This document shows, in pieces, positions 15,208-23,362 of a DNA stretch of 23,648 nucleotides; the stretch's first letter is position 1, and each line of letters starts with the position of its first letter. The notes under the pieces are model-generated. The model had not been told where the DNA came from. It did not search any database and worked only from the letters and a program-made list of their open reading frames with translations. The DNA comes from an uncultured Actinomycetes bacterium (GTDB lineage Bacteria > Actinomycetota > Actinomycetes > Nanopelagicales > Nanopelagicaceae): assembly GCA_903928395.1 (NCBI GenBank), contig CAIYQS010000072.1:1-23648 (forward strand). Reading direction: 5' to 3'. Position numbers and translations under genes: made by a program.

Positions 15208-15897
15208 GTGATTCTTGAACTCGTTCGAGCCCAATATTTTGGAACTAATTGTTGGATTTTCGCTCCAGATAAGAATTCTGAGTGCTTTATCGTCGACCCC
15301 GGAATGGCTATTCCTAACCTGGTCCCGGAGATAGCTGACGTTATTGATCGCCATAATCTCAAGCCGATTGCCACCATAGTTACCCATGGTCACGTGGATC
15401 ACACTTTTTCGGTTCACGCCTTTGATGAACGGTATGGGGTGGCAACGTATATCCACCCTAAGGACCGCCAATATTTAGCAGACCCGAATGGAATTTTGAC
15501 CCCGGGTGGACCAACGATCCCTATTCTTAAAGAAATGGGAGTGACTTCCTTTAGCGAGCCTGCTGATGTCCGCGAACTTGTTAATGGAACTATTTTTGAT
15601 ATCGCAGGTTTTTCAATCAAAGCGCTCCATGCACCTGGACACACTCCTGGTTCGACCGTTTTCGTAGTTGACAATGAATTCTTGATTTCTGGAGATGTGC
15701 TCTTCCAAAATTCCATTGGCAACACTTCGCTTCGCTTGGGCTCAAGTTCAGAGATGAAAAAGACGCTTCGAAACGTCATCCTCCCATTGCCTGACGATTT
15801 AATCGTTCTCCCTGGCCATGGCGCAGAAACTACAATTGGTCGCGAGCGAAAGAACAATGACTATCTTCAAGAGCGATTTCTAAGGAGTGCGGACTAG
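15208..15897 (+). CDS. Metallo-beta-lactamase-fold hydrolase (glyoxalase II-like)
   Basis: The 229-residue protein has the full metal-binding set of the glyoxalase II-like branch: THGHVDH with H60, H62, D64 and H65, then H145 in APGHTPGS, D163 in SGDVLF and H204 in LPGHG. It should be a cytoplasmic binuclear-metal hydrolase; the substrate, perhaps a thioester, cannot be told. The N-terminal YFGTNCWIFAP and IVDPG stretches are typical of the actinobacterial subgroup found beside relA and hisS. The GTG at 15208 is the first possible start in this frame and has no good SD, so the start is moderately certain. Its stop overlaps the hisS start by one base (TAGTG), and this gene probably leads an operon with hisS and aspS. 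Confidence 0.9.
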   Translation: MILELVRAQYFGTNCWIFAPDKNSECFIVDPGMAIPNLVPEIADVIDRHNLKPIATIVTHGHVDHTFSVHAFDERYGVATYIHPKDRQYLADPNGILTPGGPTIPILKEMGVTSFSEPADVRELVNGTIFDIAGFSIKALHAPGHTPGSTVFVVDNEFLISGDVLFQNSIGNTSLRLGSSSEMKKTLRNVILPLPDDLIVLPGHGAETTIGRERKNNDYLQERFLRSAD

Positions 15898-17168
15898 TGG
15901 CCAGGTTTCAAGCGCCCAAAGGGGTAAGCGAGTACGTCCCAGCCCGTTCCACCTATTTCGATTATGTACGTGGCACCATCATCGAGTCTGCGCGGGTTGC
16001 CGGGTACCAGCTTATGGAGTTGCCGATTTTTGAAGATACAGAACTATTTTCGCGTGGCGTAGGTGAGTCCACGGACGTCGTTCAGAAGGAGATGTACACC
16101 TTTGAAGACCGCGGCGGTCGATCGATAACGCTTCGCCCAGAAGGCACAGCTGGAGTGATGCGGGCGGTGATCGAGCACAATTTGGATCGCGGACAATTAC
16201 CCGTCAAGGTTTACTACTCCGGCGCTTTTTTCAGGGCTGAGCGACCACAAGCAGGAAGATTCCGTCAGTTTTACCAAGTCGGGATCGAAGCGATTGGGCT
16301 TGCCGACCCCAGAATTGATGTAGAAGTTATCGCCGTCGCAGATCGTGCTTTCAAGGAACTTGGTTTGACTAAATATCGACTCGAAATTACTTCACTGGGG
16401 GATGCGCTAACACGTCAAAATTACTTAGTGGAGCTGCGTAAATATATCGCCACAATCCCGTTAGACGCTGAGACAGCTGCCAGAGCAGAATTAAACCCGC
16501 TTCGCTTATTTGACGATAAGCGGGAGGAAGTGCGCTCCATGATGCAGAGTGCGCCTGTCTTGATGGATTATTTAACGGGAGAAAGTACTGAAGATTTCCG
16601 CAGAGTTCAGGAACTGTTGAATCTTTTGGGAATCAATTTTGTGATCAACAATCGAATGGTTAGAGGTTTGGATTACTACACCGGAACCGCTTTCGAATTT
16701 GTTCACAGTGATCTAGGCGCGCAATCTGGAATTGGTGGAGGTGGTAGATACGACGGGCTCATGGCTCAACTTGGGGGTCAAGAACTTTCAGGAATCGGTT
16801 TTGGCTTAGGAGTAGATCGCATCCTCATGGCTTGCGAAGCTGAGGGGATTTCGCTTCCCGAAGGATTTGGGCTTGATCTCTTTATCGTACCCCTTGGAAC
16901 TGGAGATGCCGCGCTTAAGATTGCGGAAAATTTGCGAGAACGCGGGATACACGTTGATCTTGCCTTCGGGGATAAGGCCCTCAAAGGAGGAATGAAATCT
17001 GCTGACCGTAGCGGCGCCACTTATTCGATAGTTATCGGTGCAGACGAACTCGATAGTGGAATCGTTGCTCTGAAAGAGATGAAAACGGGGGAGAGTACTT
17101 CAGTTACGCTTAGTGCTTTAGCGCAGGAATTGATCGAACGTATCTCAAACTTTGGAGAACACTCTTAA
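15897..17168 (+). CDS. hisS: Histidine--tRNA ligase
   Basis: This class II synthetase charges tRNA-His. The 423-residue protein starts ARFQAPKGVSEYVP, where most homologues read KGTxD or KGxxD. Motif 2 is FFRAERPQAGRFRQFYQVGIE (about 111-131). The histidine-specific loops are RGLDYYTGT and GIGGGGRYDGL, motif 3 is GIGFGLGVDRIL (about 298-309), and the anticodon-binding domain occupies about 328-420. The GTG start is well supported: AAGGAG at 15882-15887 lies nine bases upstream, inside the preceding gene, and the protein then starts where homologues do. aspS follows after one base. The hisS-aspS pair is common in bacteria. Confidence 0.97.
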   Translation: MARFQAPKGVSEYVPARSTYFDYVRGTIIESARVAGYQLMELPIFEDTELFSRGVGESTDVVQKEMYTFEDRGGRSITLRPEGTAGVMRAVIEHNLDRGQLPVKVYYSGAFFRAERPQAGRFRQFYQVGIEAIGLADPRIDVEVIAVADRAFKELGLTKYRLEITSLGDALTRQNYLVELRKYIATIPLDAETAARAELNPLRLFDDKREEVRSMMQSAPVLMDYLTGESTEDFRRVQELLNLLGINFVINNRMVRGLDYYTGTAFEFVHSDLGAQSGIGGGGRYDGLMAQLGGQELSGIGFGLGVDRILMACEAEGISLPEGFGLDLFIVPLGTGDAALKIAENLRERGIHVDLAFGDKALKGGMKSADRSGATYSIVIGADELDSGIVALKEMKTGESTSVTLSALAQELIERISNFGEHS

Positions 17169-17169
17169 T

Positions 17170-18918
17170 ATGTTACGAACACACGAAGCTGGTTTGCTTG
17201 CCAAGAAAGATGCTGGAACGACTGTCACGCTAGCTGGTTGGGTTGCTCGGCGTAGAGATCATGGCGGTGTTGCGTTTATCGATCTTCGCGATGCTTCAGG
17301 TGCAGTCCAAGTAGTGATCAAAGATGAAATTGCAGGTGCGCTCCGGGCGGAATGGTGCGTGTTAATTTCAGGAACTGTAAAAGCACGTCCGGAAGGAAAC
17401 GAAAATCCAAATATCGCCACGGGTGAAATAGAGATTGATTGCGAGCGCCTTGAAGTTTTAAGTGAAGCTGCGCCACTTCCATTTCCTGTAGATAGTGGCG
17501 ATGTTTCAAATATCAGCGAAGAGATACGGTTGAAATACCGTTATCTCGATCTGCGGCGGGAAGGTCCAGCAAGAAATCTACGGTTACGTTCCAAGGTTAC
17601 CTCGACGATTCGTACGGTTATGGATCGATTAGATTTTCTTGAAATCGAAACTCCCAACCTCACGCGTTCAACTCCTGAAGGAGCACGTGATTTTTTGGTG
17701 CCGGTCCGTTTACAACCTGGTAGCTGGTACGCGCTGCCGCAGTCTCCGCAACTATTTAAGCAACTACTCATGGTTGCTGGCATGGAACGTTATTATCAAA
17801 TTGCACGCTGTTTCCGCGATGAAGATTTCAGAGCAGATCGTCAACCCGAATTCACCCAACTAGATATTGAGATGTCCTTTATAGATCAAGAAGATATTTT
17901 GCTGGTTGCTGAGGAGATATTAGAGGAAGTCTTTCTAAAGATCGTTGACTATCAAATTCCTCGTCCAATTCCTCGCATGACGTATGCGGAAGCGATGCGG
18001 CGCTATGGATCCGACAAACCCGATCTTCGTTTCGATCTTGAGATTGTGGAAGTCAAGGAATTCTTCAAGGAGACAACTTTCCGAGTTTTCCAAGCGGATT
18101 ATGTGGGTGCGGTAGTAATGCCGGGAGGCGCCGGTTCTCCAAGGCGCGAGTTGGATGCTTGGCAGGACTGGGCCAAGGCGCGTGGAGCTAAAGGCCTTGC
18201 TTATATTTTGGTGCAAGATGATGGATCTCTCGCAGGACCCGTTGCAAAGAACCTTTCAGAGACCGAATCTGCCGGAATCGCAGCACACGTCGGAGCAAAG
18301 CCCGGCGATGCAATTTTCTTTGCAGCCGGAAATAGAAGCAGTTCTCAAGCACTCCTTGGAGCCGTGCGTTTAGAGATCGGCAACCGATGCAATTTAATCG
18401 ATCCAAGTTCTTGGAGATTTTTGTGGGTCGTTGATGCACCAATGTTTGAGCAAGTAGATGCTGATAACCCTGGAGCTGGTTGGATTGCCGTACACCATCC
18501 ATTTACAGGACCCAAGCCGGAATTTGCCGATACCTTCGATGTTGATCCAGCCAATGCTTTGGCGTACGCCTATGACATCGTTCTCAACGGAAATGAAATA
18601 GGTGGCGGATCGATTCGTATTCACAAGCGTGAAATGCAACAACGCGTTTTCAATGTGATTGGTTTAACTCCCGAAGAGGCGAAAAGTAAATTCGGATTCC
18701 TTCTGGAAGCCTTCAATTATGGACCACCACCTCACGGTGGAATTGCGCTGGGCATGGATAGGCTTTGCGCGCTTTTAACTGGCGCCGAATCCATCCGGGA
18801 AGTTATCGCCTTCCCTAAAACCGCGAGCGGTGGAGATCCGCTTACAGGCGCACCTACTCCAATCACCGCTGCGCAACGTAAGGAAGCTGGGGTCGATTTT
18901 GTACCGGAAACCAAATAA
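17170..18918 (+). CDS. aspS: Aspartate--tRNA(Asp/Asn) ligase (probably non-discriminating)
   Basis: The enzyme attaches aspartate to tRNA-Asp and probably also to tRNA-Asn. From ATG 17170 it has 582 residues and starts MLRTHEAGLL, as actinobacterial AspRS does; an in-frame TTG at 17152 inside hisS would add six unlikely residues. An OB-fold anticodon domain (about 15-100) is followed by motif 1 (about 154-178), the loop PQSPQLFKQLL, motif 2 (208-237, RDEDFRADRQPEF), a GAD insertion (about 285-400) and motif 3 (GGIALGMDR, 523-531). H31 in RRRDHGG and G76 in RPEGNENP match residues of AspRS that do not discriminate the two tRNAs, where E. coli has Leu and Lys. GGAG at 17154-17157 is a distant SD. 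Confidence 0.96.
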   Translation: MLRTHEAGLLAKKDAGTTVTLAGWVARRRDHGGVAFIDLRDASGAVQVVIKDEIAGALRAEWCVLISGTVKARPEGNENPNIATGEIEIDCERLEVLSEAAPLPFPVDSGDVSNISEEIRLKYRYLDLRREGPARNLRLRSKVTSTIRTVMDRLDFLEIETPNLTRSTPEGARDFLVPVRLQPGSWYALPQSPQLFKQLLMVAGMERYYQIARCFRDEDFRADRQPEFTQLDIEMSFIDQEDILLVAEEILEEVFLKIVDYQIPRPIPRMTYAEAMRRYGSDKPDLRFDLEIVEVKEFFKETTFRVFQADYVGAVVMPGGAGSPRRELDAWQDWAKARGAKGLAYILVQDDGSLAGPVAKNLSETESAGIAAHVGAKPGDAIFFAAGNRSSSQALLGAVRLEIGNRCNLIDPSSWRFLWVVDAPMFEQVDADNPGAGWIAVHHPFTGPKPEFADTFDVDPANALAYAYDIVLNGNEIGGGSIRIHKREMQQRVFNVIGLTPEEAKSKFGFLLEAFNYGPPPHGGIALGMDRLCALLTGAESIREVIAFPKTASGGDPLTGAPTPITAAQRKEAGVDFVPETK

Positions 18919-18944
18919 ATCAGCGCCCACTAGAAAAAGTCGGG

Positions 18945-18957
18945 TAGGCTGGTGCAC
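18945..18957 (+). promoter_or_regulatory. Leaderless-type -10 element of the DUF948-alaS genes
   Basis: TAGGCT at 18945-18950 is followed by seven bases and ATG 18958, exactly the spacing seen at ruvC, so the message would begin at the start codon. There is no SD. Here the element lies in the 39-base gap after aspS rather than in a stop codon. No -35 match is visible. Confidence 0.55.
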
Positions 18958-19245
18958 ATGGGTCCAGGTGGAATAGCAACAATTATCGCAGCCTCAGCGT
19001 TGCTGGTGATTGCTTTCGCCATTGGCTACACGATCGTTCGCGTGGGTCAACTGTTAGATGAGATTCACGAGACGATTAAAAGTGTCAATCGCCTAGTCGC
19101 TAATGCAGAGAATTTCACCGAAAAGGTGACTGGTTCGATTACGCACCTCATCGAGAAGAATTCCGGACTCTTAAAGATTATCGGGTCCCTGGTAGGAGCA
19201 ATGGCGGGTAAAAAGTTTTCCCGATCCGATCGGGAGCACGAGTAG
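18958..19245 (+). CDS. DUF948 domain-containing small membrane protein
   Basis: The 95-residue protein has one membrane segment near the N-terminus (about 5-30, IATIIAASALLVIAFAIGYTIV). An amphipathic helical region follows (about 31-70, VGQLLDEIHETIKSVNRLVANAENFTEKV), the usual DUF948 layout, and then a basic tail (GKKFSRSDREHE). Its biochemical role is unknown. Such genes lie just upstream of alaS in many actinobacteria, as here. An in-frame GTG at 18952 would add two residues, but ATG 18958 is preferred because it lies seven bases after a TAGGCT -10 element, the arrangement of a leaderless message. The last codons contain a perfect palindrome next to the alaS start. Confidence 0.85.
   Translation: MGPGGIATIIAASALLVIAFAIGYTIVRVGQLLDEIHETIKSVNRLVANAENFTEKVTGSITHLIEKNSGLLKIIGSLVGAMAGKKFSRSDREHE
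19220..19236 (+). repeat. Palindrome overlapping the alaS Shine-Dalgarno region
   Basis: CCCGATC (19220-19226) and GATCGGG (19228-19234) are a perfect 7-bp inverted repeat around one base. In RNA this can fold as a 5-bp CCCGA/TCGGG stem with a five-base loop. The 3' arm supplies the GGG of GGGAG (19232-19236), the only SD-like sequence before the alaS GTG at 19249. It lies in the last codons of the DUF948 gene. A regulatory role is only inferred. Confidence 0.45.
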
Positions 19246-19248
19246 TAG

Positions 19249-21915
19249 GTGGAATCCGCTGAAATTAGAGCGCGATGGTTGCGCTTTTTCGAGTCCGACA
19301 ATGCCCTTGGGCTGAGACACACGGTCGTTCCTTCGGCCTCACTCATCGCTGATGATCCAAACTTGCTTTTAGTTAATGCCGGGATGGTGCCTTTCAAACC
19401 TTATTTCCTTGGGGAAGTAAAACCACCATTTGCTCGCGCTACTTCAGTTCAGAAGTGTGTCCGAACTCTGGATATTGACGAAGTTGGCAAGACCACGCGT
19501 CACGCTTCTTTCTTTCAGATGTGCGGAAATTTCTCTTTTGGAGATTATTTCAAAGAGGGCGCAATCATGATGGCGTGGGAATTACTGACGAAGCCGATCG
19601 TAAACGGCGGATTTGGTTTCCCGGAAGAGAAACTTTGGGTAACCGTTTATCTCAATGATGACGAAGCCGCTGATATTTGGCACTACAAGGTCGGAGTTCC
19701 GAAGGAGAGAATTCAGCGTCGGGGAATGGCTGATAATTTTTGGTCGATGGGTGTTGCAGGTCCATGCGGTCCATGTTCCGAAATTTACTACGACCGTGGT
19801 CCGGCCTATGGACGTGAAGGCGGACCGATCGCCGATGAAGACAGATATCTCGAAGTCTGGAATCTGGTCTTTATGCAGAACATTCGTGCAGATGGTGGGA
19901 CAAAAGATGATTACCCAATTATCGGGGAGTTGCCGGCAAAGAATATTGACACGGGGCTCGGCCTAGAACGAACCGCAGCGCTACTTCAAGGTGTCGAAAA
20001 TATTTACGAGATCGATACCACGATGCAGATACTTTCAAGGGCCTCCGAACTTGCAGGAGTAACCTACGGAAAAGATCCAAAGAGCGATGTTTCGCTTCGA
20101 GTTGTCGCGGATCATGCTCGAACCTCCATGATGTTAATCGGGGATGGAGTGCTACCGGGTAACGAGGGTCGTGGCTATGTGTTGCGGCGCATGATGCGAC
20201 GTACCATCCGTAATATGCGCATTCTTGGTGCTCCCGACCATAATTCTAAAGAATTACTTTCAGCTGCAATTGGAGCAATGTCTCCACAATATCCAGAGTT
20301 ACTAGAGAATTCTGAAAAAATTCTCTCCATTACTGAGGCCGAAGAAGAATCTTTTCTTGCAACATTGAAAAGCGGAACTCAAATATTTGATTTAGCATCT
20401 AGTGAAGCCAAAAATACCAAAGTCGCATCATTAAGCGGCGACACCGTCTTTAAATTGCACGATACATACGGCTTCCCCTTTGACTTGACGCTTGAAATGG
20501 CCGCCGAGACTGGTCTAAAAGTAGACGAAGACGGCTTTCGACGCTTGATGAAGGAGCAAAAGGATCGCGCTAAAGCCGATGCAAGAGCCAAAAAGAGTGG
20601 TCACACCGATCTCACCGAATATCGCAAGATTGTAGATTCTAAGGGTAAGACCGACTTTATTGGATACACGCAACTTGAAGGCGAATCCAAAATCGCTGCA
20701 ATTCTGGTTGATGGGCATAGTGTCTCGGAAATGCATGAGGGAGATGTCGAAATAGTCTTAGATCGAACCCCGTTCTATGCGGAGGGCGGCGGGCAACTTT
20801 CAGATGGTGGAGTATTAATTCTTTCCAATGGCGCCAGAGTCGAAATTGATGATGTCCAATCTCCGGTACCAGGACTTTATGTTCATCGCGGAGTAATTAC
20901 TTCAGGTACAGTGAAAGTGTCTCAAGAAGTATTTGCACAGATAGATCAGAGTCGTCGGAAGGCAATCTCTCGAGCCCACACAGCTACACATATGGTTCAT
21001 AAAGCATTTCGAGAGGCCTTGGGTGAAGGTGCAACGCAGGCCGGCTCTGAAAACGCTCCGGGACGCTTCCGTTTTGATTTCCCTGCTAGCGGCGCAGTTC
21101 CTGCGAGTGTCCTTAACGACGTAGAAGCACGTGTTAACTCATTGCTTATTGACAATTTGGAAGTCACGGCAACCCAAATGTCACAAATTCAAGCAAAAGA
21201 GATTGGCGCCATGGCGCTATTTGGCGAAAAATATGGTGATGTAGTTCGGGTTGTGAGCGTCGGGGATTGGGCTCGTGAACTTTGCGGCGGCACCCATGTC
21301 CATTCCTCCGCCGAGCTTGGCGTTGTAAAGCTTCTAAGTGAATCTTCAATAGGTGCCGGAGTTCGACGAGTAGAGGCGCTCGTTGGTGCGGATGCGTATT
21401 CATTCTTGGCGCGCGAACATATCTTGCTCAACTCTCTCACAGACATAGTAAAAGGCGCGCGAACCGAAGAGTTGCCAGAACGAATCTCAGATCTGCTTAG
21501 CAATATGAAGCGCATCGAAAAGGAGTTGGCGGCTTTCAAATCGGCGCAAGCTCAAGCATCGGTGAATGAATTAGTTAAGAATTTTGAAACCATTGGTGAG
21601 CAGTCGGTTCTCATAACGCGCGTTCCTGACGACATTTCTAGCGAAGACCTACGGATAATGGCGCTGGATTTACGAAATCGATCATCGCAAAGTGTTGTCG
21701 GATTAATTTCCGTTTCTTCAGGCCGACCGGTTTTGGTTGTTGCAGTATCTCCAGCCGCTGTGCAAAGTGGAATCAAGGCTGGGGCTCTGGTAAAGATTGG
21801 CTCTGCTACTTTGGGCGGAGGCGGGAAAGATGATTTTGCGCAAGGTGGAGGTAGCGAAATCGAGAAAATTCCTGCAGCCATCTCGGAACTAAAGGCTGCG
21901 CTGGGTTCGAAGTAG
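19249..21915 (+). CDS. alaS: Alanine--tRNA ligase
   Basis: The enzyme charges tRNA-Ala and edits mischarged Ser/Gly-tRNA. The 888-residue protein has the class II catalytic core (about 1-250, with SASLIADDPNLLLVNAGMVPFKPYF, RHASFFQMCGNFSFGDYF and GLGLERTAALLQG), then the helical tRNA-recognition domain. The editing domain carries the zinc ligands H577 and H581 (HTATH) and C679 and H683 (CGGTH), and the C-terminal C-Ala domain ends with the Gly-rich LGGGGKDDFAQGGG. GTG 19249 gives MESAEIRARWLRFF, the common actinobacterial N-terminus, and lies three bases after the DUF948 stop. A short SDNALGLR stretch replaces the usual tight turn before HTVVPSAS. ruvX follows after three bases. Confidence 0.97.
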   Translation: MESAEIRARWLRFFESDNALGLRHTVVPSASLIADDPNLLLVNAGMVPFKPYFLGEVKPPFARATSVQKCVRTLDIDEVGKTTRHASFFQMCGNFSFGDYFKEGAIMMAWELLTKPIVNGGFGFPEEKLWVTVYLNDDEAADIWHYKVGVPKERIQRRGMADNFWSMGVAGPCGPCSEIYYDRGPAYGREGGPIADEDRYLEVWNLVFMQNIRADGGTKDDYPIIGELPAKNIDTGLGLERTAALLQGVENIYEIDTTMQILSRASELAGVTYGKDPKSDVSLRVVADHARTSMMLIGDGVLPGNEGRGYVLRRMMRRTIRNMRILGAPDHNSKELLSAAIGAMSPQYPELLENSEKILSITEAEEESFLATLKSGTQIFDLASSEAKNTKVASLSGDTVFKLHDTYGFPFDLTLEMAAETGLKVDEDGFRRLMKEQKDRAKADARAKKSGHTDLTEYRKIVDSKGKTDFIGYTQLEGESKIAAILVDGHSVSEMHEGDVEIVLDRTPFYAEGGGQLSDGGVLILSNGARVEIDDVQSPVPGLYVHRGVITSGTVKVSQEVFAQIDQSRRKAISRAHTATHMVHKAFREALGEGATQAGSENAPGRFRFDFPASGAVPASVLNDVEARVNSLLIDNLEVTATQMSQIQAKEIGAMALFGEKYGDVVRVVSVGDWARELCGGTHVHSSAELGVVKLLSESSIGAGVRRVEALVGADAYSFLAREHILLNSLTDIVKGARTEELPERISDLLSNMKRIEKELAAFKSAQAQASVNELVKNFETIGEQSVLITRVPDDISSEDLRIMALDLRNRSSQSVVGLISVSSGRPVLVVAVSPAAVQSGIKAGALVKIGSATLGGGGKDDFAQGGGSEIEKIPAAISELKAALGSK

Positions 21916-21918
21916 GTT

Positions 21919-22353
21919 ATGAAGAACGGGCGGCGGATCGCTTTTGATTATGGCCAAGTCCGTATCGGTGTGGCAGCAAGCGATATTTCAGGTCTCATCG
22001 CCTCACCAGTGACAACTTTTTTAGCGACAGACCCTGGTCTCAGTTCTCAAATTTCGGCTCTTCTTGCCGAATACGAACCTATCTATCTCGTTGTCGGGGA
22101 GCCTAAACACTTATCTGGCAATTCAAACCCATCTTCAGTGGCGGCCCATGAGTTTGCGGACCTACTCCGCACATTGACGGACGTTCCTATTCACTTTGTT
22201 GATGAACGAATGTCTACTGTTACAGCCGCTAAAAACCTGAGAGACTCTGGTCACAACGCCAAGACCAGCAAATCCAAAATTGATTCTGTGGCGGCTGTCC
22301 TCATACTAGAAAGCGCACTCAATCGAGAACGAATCGCTGGACATCTTGAGTAA
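21919..22353 (+). CDS. ruvX: RuvX/YqgF family putative Holliday junction resolvase
   Basis: YqgF proteins have an RNase H-like fold and have been linked to 16S rRNA 5'-end processing and transcription antitermination as well as to a proposed resolvase role. The 144-residue protein carries the three acidic sites: D10 in AFDYGQVRIGVA, E96 within VDERMST (94-100), and D122 in SKIDSVAAVLIL, plus VVGEPKHLSG in the middle. Length is normal for the family. ATG 21919 is three bases from the alaS stop with only a weak SD, so translation may be coupled. The order alaS-ruvX-mltG-aroE is a conserved actinobacterial arrangement. Confidence 0.94.
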   Translation: MKNGRRIAFDYGQVRIGVAASDISGLIASPVTTFLATDPGLSSQISALLAEYEPIYLVVGEPKHLSGNSNPSSVAAHEFADLLRTLTDVPIHFVDERMSTVTAAKNLRDSGHNAKTSKSKIDSVAAVLILESALNRERIAGHLE

Positions 22354-23362
22354 CGCGGCGTTAAAGAGCAAGTGGGTCGCAATATCCTTAGTATCCGCGG
22401 TAGTCCTTGGAACTCTTATTGTTGTCCTCACACTATCAAAACCCAAAGATTTTTCTCCGGGTCAGGCAAGGTCACCAATCTTGATCACCGTATCAAATGG
22501 GGAGTCTGGGACCGCAATCGCACAGGACCTAGCAGCGAAGGGAGTCGTTCTTAAAGCTGCAACATTGATAGCGAAAATCATCGCAAGTAAAACCGCGGTT
22601 GGAATCGCCCCTGGAATCCATCGGATTGATACGCACATACCCAGTGACATTGCGATTTCAGAATTATTAGATCAGAAACGAATTGTGGATTCGATTAGTG
22701 TCTTACCAGGTTCTACGGAAATGGATGTTTTAAAATTATTACATAGTGCCAGCTCGCTTAAGCAAGCCGACAATCTTCCGAACATAATTCCATTTTTCGA
22801 TAACTCATCTCATTCCCTGGAGGGCCAGTTGGCGCCAGAGCAATACTCATTTGCTCCCGGAACCTCAACCGAGGAAGCACTTGTCAGCATGGTGAAAAGT
22901 TTTGCCTCCGAGGTAGGCGGAACAAAGTTACACACTGGATATCAACACTTCAGCGCCTATCAGGTTTTGACAATTGCCTCGTTGATACAAATCGAAGCGG
23001 ATCCGCAAGATTTTTCGAAGGCAGCTCGAGTAATTTATAACCGATTGCGCATTGGAATGCCGCTGCAACTCAATTCCACCGTAGCTTATGCTCAGGGACT
23101 ACGTGGTCAAATTGGCTTAAGTACAGAAGCAACAAAAATTGCTTCTCCATATAACACGTATCTAAATGTTGGACTTCCTCCAACGCCTATTTCTAATCCG
23201 AGCGTGGAAGCCATTAATAGTGCCCTAACCCCTGCCAATGGAAATTGGATCTACTTTATTACCGTGAAACCGCACGACACACGATTTACAAATAATTTCG
23301 CGATTTTCGAGCAATGGGTTGGCCTCTATAACCAAAACGTGAAAGCTGGACTCTTTAAATGA
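22346..23362 (+). CDS. mltG: Endolytic murein transglycosylase MltG (YceG-like)
   Basis: MltG is a membrane-anchored lytic transglycosylase thought to cut nascent glycan strands near the synthase and set their length. The 338-residue protein has a short basic N-terminus, one membrane helix at about 10-31, and a LysM-like region (about 45-125). The YceG catalytic domain follows: ASLIQIEAD at 211-219, RVIYNRLRIGMPLQLNSTVAYA (about 228-249), and SPYNTYLNVGLPPTPISNPS (about 267-286). E217 in the IQIE motif is the candidate catalytic glutamate; the first acidic position of the common VEKE motif is Q215 here. The best start is TTG at 22346, overlapping the ruvX end by eight bases, since no other in-frame start precedes the membrane segment. 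Its stop overlaps the aroE ATG. Confidence 0.92.
   Translation: MSNAALKSKWVAISLVSAVVLGTLIVVLTLSKPKDFSPGQARSPILITVSNGESGTAIAQDLAAKGVVLKAATLIAKIIASKTAVGIAPGIHRIDTHIPSDIAISELLDQKRIVDSISVLPGSTEMDVLKLLHSASSLKQADNLPNIIPFFDNSSHSLEGQLAPEQYSFAPGTSTEEALVSMVKSFASEVGGTKLHTGYQHFSAYQVLTIASLIQIEADPQDFSKAARVIYNRLRIGMPLQLNSTVAYAQGLRGQIGLSTEATKIASPYNTYLNVGLPPTPISNPSVEAINSALTPANGNWIYFITVKPHDTRFTNNFAIFEQWVGLYNQNVKAGLFK

Noticed and set aside
15414..15857. 147-codon minus-strand frame opposite the metallo-hydrolase
   Set aside because: The plus-strand gene has all metal ligands in order; the antisense frame has no motif and no neighbour-like start.
17152..17169. TTG start for aspS inside hisS
   Set aside because: It adds six residues not seen in homologues; ATG 17170 gives the standard MLRTHEAG start.
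21913..21918. TAGGTT at the alaS stop as a leaderless -10 for ruvX
   Set aside because: The ATG follows directly with no spacer, so RNA starting at the normal distance would lack the start codon.
23012..23012. An empty placeholder entry in the findings list near this position
   Set aside because: It carries no observation and should be ignored; the MltG motif entry at 22976-23002 is the intended one.
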